NCBI RefSeq assembly: GCF_019052805.1 | Contig: NZ_JAHQRJ010000001.1 | Coordinates: 682,001-746,000, forward strand | Length of the DNA stretch: 64,000 nt | Direction: 5' to 3' | From: Noviherbaspirillum sp. L7-7A | Lineage (GTDB): Bacteria; Pseudomonadota; Gammaproteobacteria; Burkholderiales; Burkholderiaceae_D | Translations under genes and position numbers: made by a program | Notes under the pieces: generated by a model | What the model saw: the letters and a program-made list of their open reading frames with translations, nothing else | The model's database searches: none | What the model was told of the DNA's origin: nothing | Part shown: positions 58,889 to 64,000 of the stretch, one piece after another | Numbering within the stretch: position 1 is the first letter of the stretch | Layout of the letters: every line of letters starts with the position of its first letter

Positions 58889-60961
58889 TCAGCGGATGCG
58901 CATGCCGGGCCTGGCGCCCGGCCACGGGGTGAGGATGTAGATGCCGGAATCGGCTTTCTCGTCGGCCGCCGATGCCGCCAGCACCATGCCTTCGGACACG
59001 CCGAACTTCATCTTGCGCGGCGCCAGGTTGGCCACCAGCACCGTCAGCTTGCCAACCAGCTGCGACGGATCGTAGGACGACTTGATGCCCGAGAACACGT
59101 TGCGCATGCGGCCTTCGCCGACATCCAGCGTCAGGCGCAGCAGCTTGTCGGAGCCGTCCACGGCGGCGCAATCGACGATCAGCGCAATGCGCAGATCAAT
59201 CTTTGCGAAGTCGTCGATCCTGATTTCGGGCGCCAGCGGTTCGATGCCGGCAGCCGCCGGCGCTTCGTCGGCCGCCGGTGTGGCGGGTGCGGCGGGCGCA
59301 TCGAACAGCGCATCCAGCATCTTGGGCTCCACCCTGGTCATCAGGTGGGAATAGGTGTTGATCCGGTGGCCGGTCGGCAGCGGCGTGCGGACGTCGGGCC
59401 ATTGCAGAGGCCCGACATTGAGCAGGGTTTCCACCTGCTGCGCCAGCGCCGGCAGCACCGGCTTCAGGTAGATCGTCAGGATGCGGAAGGCCTCGATCAG
59501 GCGGCTGCAGACTTCCTGCAGGAGCGCACCGTTTTCCGGATTCTTCGCCAGTTCCCAGGGCTTGTTGGCGTCGACATAGGCATTCACCGCGTCGGCTTCG
59601 TCCATCACGGCGCGCAGCGCCTTGCCGTATTCCCGGCCTTCATACAGCGCCTGGATCGATGCGCCGGCCTCGCGCAGGCGCGCCAGGAAGGGGTCGGCCG
59701 CACTGGCCCAGTCGGAACTCAGACGGCCCTCGAAGCGCTTGGTGATGAAGCCGGCGGCGCGGCTGGCGATGTTGACGTACTTGCCGATCAGGTCGCTGTT
59801 GACGCGGGCGATGAAGTCTTCCGGGTTGAAGTCCACATCCTCCACCTTGGCCGACAGCTTGGCTGCGATGTAGTAGCGCAGCCATTCCGGGTTCATGCCG
59901 ACTTCCAGGTAGCGCAGCGGCGAGATGCCGGTGCCGCGCGACTTCGACATTTTCTCGCCGCTGACCGTGATGAAGCCATGCACGAACACATTGTTGGGCA
60001 CCTTCAGGCCGGCGAAATGCAGCATCGCCGGCCAGAACAGGGTGTGGAAATAGGTGATGTCCTTGCCGATGAAGTGATATTGCTCGGTGGCCGGGTCGGC
60101 CATGAAGGCATCGTAGTCGCGGCCGGTCCTGGCGAAGTAGTTCTTCAGCGAGGCCAGGTAGCCGATCGGCGCATCCAGCCAGACATAGAAATACTTGCCC
60201 GGCGCGTCCGGAATCTCGATGCCGAAGTAGGGCGCGTCGCGGCTGATGTCCCAGTCGCCCAGGCCGTCGTCGCCTTCCAGCCATTCGCGCGCCTTGTTGG
60301 CCACTTCCGGCTGCAGGCGCTTGTCGTCCAGCGCCCATTCGCGCAGGAAGTCGCGGCACTTCGGGTCGGACAGGCGGAAGAAATAGTGTTCGGACGTCTT
60401 CATCACCGGCGTGGCGCCGGTCAGGGTGGAATACGGGTTGATCAGCTCGGTGGCTGCATAGACCGCGCCGCAGACCTCGCAGGAATCGCCGTACTGGTCC
60501 TTGGCATGGCACTTCGGGCACTCGCCCTTGATGTAGCGGTCGGGCAGGAACATGCTCTTGACCGGGTCGAAGAACTGCTCGACGGTCTTCATTGAAATCA
60601 GCTTGGCGTCGTCGCGCAGCCGGCGGTAGATGTCCTGCGACAGCTGGTGGTTTTCCGGGCCATCGGTGGAATGCCAGTTGTCGAAGGCGATATGGAAGCC
60701 ATCCAGGTACTGCTTGCGGCCGGCGGCGATGCGGGCGACGAATTCCTGCGGCGTCACGCCCGCCTTTTCGGCGGCGATCATGATGGGCGCGCCATGCGCA
60801 TCGTCGGCGCCGACGAAGTTGACTTCGTTGCCCTGCATGCGCTGGAAGCGTACCCAGATGTCGGCCTGGATGTACTCCATGATGTGGCCGATATGGAATG
60901 CGCCGTTGGCGTAGGGCAGGGCGGTCGTGACGAATAGCTTGCGCGGCTGTGGCTGGCTCAT
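58889..60961 (-). CDS. metG: Methionine--tRNA ligase
   Basis: Class I synthetase of 690 residues charging initiator and elongator tRNA-Met. HIGH (residues 23-26), zinc knuckle [17 protein letters not shown] (about 145-161), KMSKS (337-341), anticodon-binding helical domain, and a C-terminal EMAP/Trbp-like tRNA-binding domain (about 580-690) for dimerisation. An Ala/Pro-rich linker precedes the last domain. ATG 60961 ([20 protein letters not shown]) is preferred over the longer open frame. Confidence 0.97.
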   Translation of the reverse strand: MSQPQPRKLFVTTALPYANGAFHIGHIMEYIQADIWVRFQRMQGNEVNFVGADDAHGAPIMIAAEKAGVTPQEFVARIAAGRKQYLDGFHIAFDNWHSTDGPENHQLSQDIYRRLRDDAKLISMKTVEQFFDPVKSMFLPDRYIKGECPKCHAKDQYGDSCEVCGAVYAATELINPYSTLTGATPVMKTSEHYFFRLSDPKCRDFLREWALDDKRLQPEVANKAREWLEGDDGLGDWDISRDAPYFGIEIPDAPGKYFYVWLDAPIGYLASLKNYFARTGRDYDAFMADPATEQYHFIGKDITYFHTLFWPAMLHFAGLKVPNNVFVHGFITVSGEKMSKSRGTGISPLRYLEVGMNPEWLRYYIAAKLSAKVEDVDFNPEDFIARVNSDLIGKYVNIASRAAGFITKRFEGRLSSDWASAADPFLARLREAGASIQALYEGREYGKALRAVMDEADAVNAYVDANKPWELAKNPENGALLQEVCSRLIEAFRILTIYLKPVLPALAQQVETLLNVGPLQWPDVRTPLPTGHRINTYSHLMTRVEPKMLDALFDAPAAPATPAADEAPAAAGIEPLAPEIRIDDFAKIDLRIALIVDCAAVDGSDKLLRLTLDVGEGRMRNVFSGIKSSYDPSQLVGKLTVLVANLAPRKMKFGVSEGMVLAASAADEKADSGIYILTPWPGARPGMRIR

Positions 60962-61157
60962 AGGGAAATGCGTTCGGGTAAAAGAGGAGTGGCGAACTGG
61001 ATAAAGGGTCAATTCTAGCAGTCCATGCGAGGTTGCCGCGCCCGCACGCGGACCGCGGCCGCACGGATGGCGCATGGATGGCAGGCGGCGCAGGCGCTAG
61101 AATGGCGGTTTTTCCAGCACAGGCCGCCAGACAGGTTGGCCGTCCACCTATTCCGCC

Positions 61158-62543
61158 ATGACCGTACGCACCCGCTTCGCTCCCAGCCCGACCGGCTTTC
61201 TCCACCTGGGCGGCGCCCGCACCGCGCTGTTCGCCTGGGCCTATGCCCGCCGCTTCGAAGGCGTGTTCATCCTGCGCATCGAGGACACCGATCTGGAACG
61301 TTCCACGCCGGAAGCGGTCCAGGCCATCATCGACGGCATGCAGTGGCTGGGCCTGCATCACGACGAAGGCCCGTTCTACCAGATGCAGCGCATGGACCGC
61401 TACCGCGAGGTGATCGCCCAGATGCTCGAGGCCGGCACCGCCTATTACTGCTATTGCACGCCGGAAGAGGTGGAGGCCATGCGCGAGCGCCAGCGCGCCC
61501 TCGGCGAAAAGCCGCGCTACGACGGCACCTGGCGCCCCGAGCCGGGCAAGACCCTGCCGCCGGTGCCGGAAGGCCGCAAGCCGGTGGTGCGTTTCCGTAA
61601 TCCGGCCGACGGCGAGGTCACCTGGGAAGATGCGGTCAAGGGCCCGATCACCATCGCCAACCGCGAGATGGACGACCTGATCATTGCGCGCCCCGATGGC
61701 ACGCCCACCTATAACTTCTGCGTGGTGGTGGACGACTGGGACATGCGCATCACCCATGTGATCCGCGGCGACGACCATGTCAACAACACGCCGCGCCAGA
61801 TCAATATCCTCAAGGCGCTCGGCGCCACGCCGCCGATCTACGGCCATGTGCCGATGATCCTCGGCGCCGACGGCGAAAAGCTGTCCAAGCGGCACGGCGC
61901 GGTCAGCGTGATGGAGTACCCGGCCCAGGGCTATCTGCCGGAAGCCATGCTGAACTATCTGGCGCGGCTGGGCTGGAGCCATGGCGACGAGGAGGTTTTC
62001 ACGATGGAACAGTTCTGCAGCTGGTTCGACCTGGATCACCTGTCGCGCTCGCCCGCCCAGTTCAATCCTGAAAAGCTGGCCTGGCTGAATAATCACTACA
62101 TCAAGGCGGCCGACAACGAGCGGCTGGCCGACCTGGCCCGGCCGCAGCTGGAGCGGGATGGCGCCGACTTCAGCGGCGCGCCGCCCTTGCCGGCGGTGAT
62201 TGCCCTGATGAAGGAACGCGCCGCCACGGTGGTGGAGCTGGCCGATGCGGCGATGCTGTTCTACCGCCAGCCACGGCCGGATCCGGCCTTGCTGGCCCAG
62301 CACCTGACCGGCGCGGTGCAGCCGGCGCTGGCGGACTATGCCGAGCGGCTGAAGACGGTTGCCTGGGACAAGGCGTCGCTGTCGGCCATGCTCAAGGACG
62401 TGCTGGCGGCCCACAAGCTGAAAATGCCGCAACTGGCCATGCCGCTGCGCCTGCTGCTGACCGGCCAGTTGCAGACGCCGTCGATCGATGCGGTGGTGGA
62501 GCTGTTTGGTCGGAATGCGGTGCTGGCGCGCCTTCATCGGTAA
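61158..62543 (+). CDS. gltX: Glutamate--tRNA ligase
   Basis: Class I synthetase of 461 residues charging tRNA-Glu. HIGH-type HLGG (16-19) in [15 protein letters not shown], acidic [10 protein letters not shown], and KLSKR (241-245). A partial zinc motif is seen in YYCYCTPEE. Divergent from metG with 196 bp between. No frameshift or truncation. Confidence 0.96.
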   Translation: MTVRTRFAPSPTGFLHLGGARTALFAWAYARRFEGVFILRIEDTDLERSTPEAVQAIIDGMQWLGLHHDEGPFYQMQRMDRYREVIAQMLEAGTAYYCYCTPEEVEAMRERQRALGEKPRYDGTWRPEPGKTLPPVPEGRKPVVRFRNPADGEVTWEDAVKGPITIANREMDDLIIARPDGTPTYNFCVVVDDWDMRITHVIRGDDHVNNTPRQINILKALGATPPIYGHVPMILGADGEKLSKRHGAVSVMEYPAQGYLPEAMLNYLARLGWSHGDEEVFTMEQFCSWFDLDHLSRSPAQFNPEKLAWLNNHYIKAADNERLADLARPQLERDGADFSGAPPLPAVIALMKERAATVVELADAAMLFYRQPRPDPALLAQHLTGAVQPALADYAERLKTVAWDKASLSAMLKDVLAAHKLKMPQLAMPLRLLLTGQLQTPSIDAVVELFGRNAVLARLHR

Positions 62544-62720
62544 ACATGACGCCCTAACAGGGCGGGCGCAATAAGTTAAAAAATTTGGCGGAAGTTAATA
62601 TACTGCATCGATTTTATGGCACAGTACGCGGCGTAGTGGTGGCTTAAAACAATACCGGCCCGGGCCGTGGCGGCGTCTGACGCTGCCGTTGCCCAGGTGT
62701 GCGGACGACAAGGGCGTTCA

Positions 62721-64000
62721 ATGGAAACGCACAGGATGGAGACAGAGGTCGACGCGCTGGCCAAGCTTGCCGGCGCCAGCGAACTGGAGATATACCGGCG
62801 CATTTTCTATGCGTCGCCCGACTATATTGCCTTCAGCCGGCTGTCGGACGGCTGCTTCATCGACGTCAATCCGGGTTTCGAGCGCCTGCTCGGTTTCCGG
62901 CGCGAGGACGTAATCGGCAAGACTTCCTACGAAGTCGGCATCTGGCCGGAATTCGGCGCGGACCAGCGACGGGCCTATGCAATAAAACTGCACCAGGAAC
63001 GGGCCGTGCGGGATTACCCCGGCTACCTGCGCTGCGCCGATGGCCGAGTGATCGAGGTCGAGGCATCTGCCAATATTGTCGACATCCATGGCGAGGAAGT
63101 GCTGATTGCGATCGTGCGCGATGTCACCGAGCGCAACCGCGCGGCCGCGGCATTGCGCGAAGCCGACCGCCGCAAGGATGAGTTCCTCGCAATGCTGGCG
63201 CACGAACTGCGCAACCCGATTGCGCCGATCAGCATGGCCGCGCAGCTGCTGATGGGAGCACCCGGCGATACGGCCCGCGTGGACCAGCTGAGCCAGGTTA
63301 TTGCGCGGCAGGTCGGCCATATGGTGGGCCTGGTGGATGACTTGCTGGATGTGTCCCGCGTCACCCGCGGCCTGGTGGTTCTGGAGCAGCATGCGCTGGA
63401 CCTGAACACGCTGCTGATCGACGCGGTCGAGCAGGTGCGCCCGCTGCTTGATGCGCGCCGCCACCGGCTGACGGTGCAGCCGTCCGAGGAGCCGGCCTGC
63501 ATCTTCGCCGATCGCTCCCGGATGGTCCAGATCATCGCCAACCTGCTCAACAACGCGGCCAAATACACGCCGGAAGGCGGCGCCATCAGTCTTGCGATCA
63601 GCCTGCAGCCGGAGCATGTCGAACTGGCCGTCACCGACAATGGCATCGGCATAGCGCCAGCGCTGCTGTCCCAGGTGTTCGACCTGTTTACCCAGGCCGA
63701 GCGTTCGCCCGACCGGTCGCAGGGCGGGCTGGGCCTCGGGCTTGCGCTGGTCAAGAGCCTGACGGAGTTGCATCAGGGCACGGTATGCGCCAGCAGTGGC
63801 GGGATCGGGCAGGGCAGCCGTTTTGCCGTGCGCCTGCCGCGCCTGCGGCTGCCGGACATGGCGCCCGGACACATGCAGCCGGAACTGCTGGACCATGCGC
63901 AGGTGGCGGCCCATCCGCTGCGGATCCTGCTGGTGGATGACAATGCCGACGCTGCCGATACCCTGGCCGCCTTCCTGAAAGATGCCGGGCATCAGGTGGC
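62721..64000 (+). CDS. PAS hybrid sensor histidine kinase (partial, runs off the window)
   Basis: Cytoplasmic hybrid kinase, 426 residues visible, open at the right edge. N-terminal PAS domain (about 22-140, IFYASPDYIAFSRL to IVRDVTERN), HisKA with phospho-acceptor His161 in FLAMLAHELRNPI, HATPase_c with NLLNNAAKYTP, DNGIGIAP and GLGLGLALV, and the beginning of a receiver domain (ILLVDDNADAADTL, about 407 on). No membrane segment or signal peptide, so the PAS senses a cytoplasmic cue. ATG 62721 has AAGGG seven bases upstream. No partner regulator is in view. Confidence 0.9.
   Translation, partial: METHRMETEVDALAKLAGASELEIYRRIFYASPDYIAFSRLSDGCFIDVNPGFERLLGFRREDVIGKTSYEVGIWPEFGADQRRAYAIKLHQERAVRDYPGYLRCADGRVIEVEASANIVDIHGEEVLIAIVRDVTERNRAAAALREADRRKDEFLAMLAHELRNPIAPISMAAQLLMGAPGDTARVDQLSQVIARQVGHMVGLVDDLLDVSRVTRGLVVLEQHALDLNTLLIDAVEQVRPLLDARRHRLTVQPSEEPACIFADRSRMVQIIANLLNNAAKYTPEGGAISLAISLQPEHVELAVTDNGIGIAPALLSQVFDLFTQAERSPDRSQGGLGLGLALVKSLTELHQGTVCASSGGIGQGSRFAVRLPRLRLPDMAPGHMQPELLDHAQVAAHPLRILLVDDNADAADTLAAFLKDAGHQV

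Noticed and set aside
59640-62537. Minus-strand frame of 965 codons across gltX and metG
   Set aside because: It crosses two divergent synthetase genes with intact signatures; no domain of its own.

Overview
The window is a GC-rich, densely coded bacterial chromosome segment. Gene content and order point to a betaproteobacterium of the order Burkholderiales, most likely Oxalobacteraceae (Herbaspirillum/Noviherbaspirillum/Massilia-like): pyrG-kdsA-eno-ftsB, rpsF-priB-rpsR-rplI, a DUF3460 gene, metG next to gltX, and a metal-dependent type KdsA. The family-level placement is inference from recalled synteny; no database search was made. About 60 protein genes are called. No tRNA, rRNA or CRISPR array was seen.

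Layout. 1-3071: CTP synthase end, KDO-8-P synthase, enolase and FtsB. 3183-5453: gene-poor accessory patch with two inverted copies of a long extragenic palindromic repeat; an intact single-gene IS66-family element (3727-5222, 15-bp inverted repeats, 8-bp duplication) sits in the loop of one copy. 5504-12016: hslO with a gamma carbonic anhydrase-like gene, a DUF455 protein, an acyl-CoA synthetase broken by one stop codon, a hydrolase and a PHP-domain enzyme. 12259-19313: htpX, yciO, a site-2 protease, trpS, a methyltransferase, dapA, bamC and an MBL-fold hydrolase. 19457-25327: an Ala-rich lipoprotein, roxA, an SlyD-type isomerase, a degenerate phosphoesterase-like secreted protein and mutS. 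25522-31681: signalling island with a very large PAS/GAF/GGDEF/EAL sensor split by an in-frame TAA, an HTH-receiver regulator and a small HTH protein. 31728-41618: rhlE, suhB, trmJ, lexA, the rpsF-rplI operon, a MarR regulator, dnaB, and a DUF47-Pit phosphate transport pair. 41724-52403: an orphan protein, a PIN-PhoH ATPase, bcp, an Mth938-like protein, an aminotransferase-hom-thrC run, then moeA-moaD-moaE-crcB. 52633-64000: clpB behind a clear heat-shock promoter, a 620-bp gene-free stretch with three precisely spaced DnaA-box-like repeat units, panC, scpA, a BamE-like lipoprotein, metG, gltX and the start of a PAS hybrid histidine kinase.

How genes work together. Most of the window is housekeeping: envelope biogenesis (kdsA, bamC, BamE-like, ftsB), aspartate-family amino acids (dapA, hom, thrC), molybdopterin synthesis, translation (trpS, metG, gltX, ribosomal proteins, trmJ, roxA) and proteostasis (hslO, htpX, clpB, slyD). 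The features most worth a second look are the three-unit DnaA-box array (55288-55680), the two single-stop gene disruptions (8668-8670 and 29749-29751), the IS66 insertion into a hairpin loop, and two MITE-like fold-back elements near 11 and 12.1 kb.
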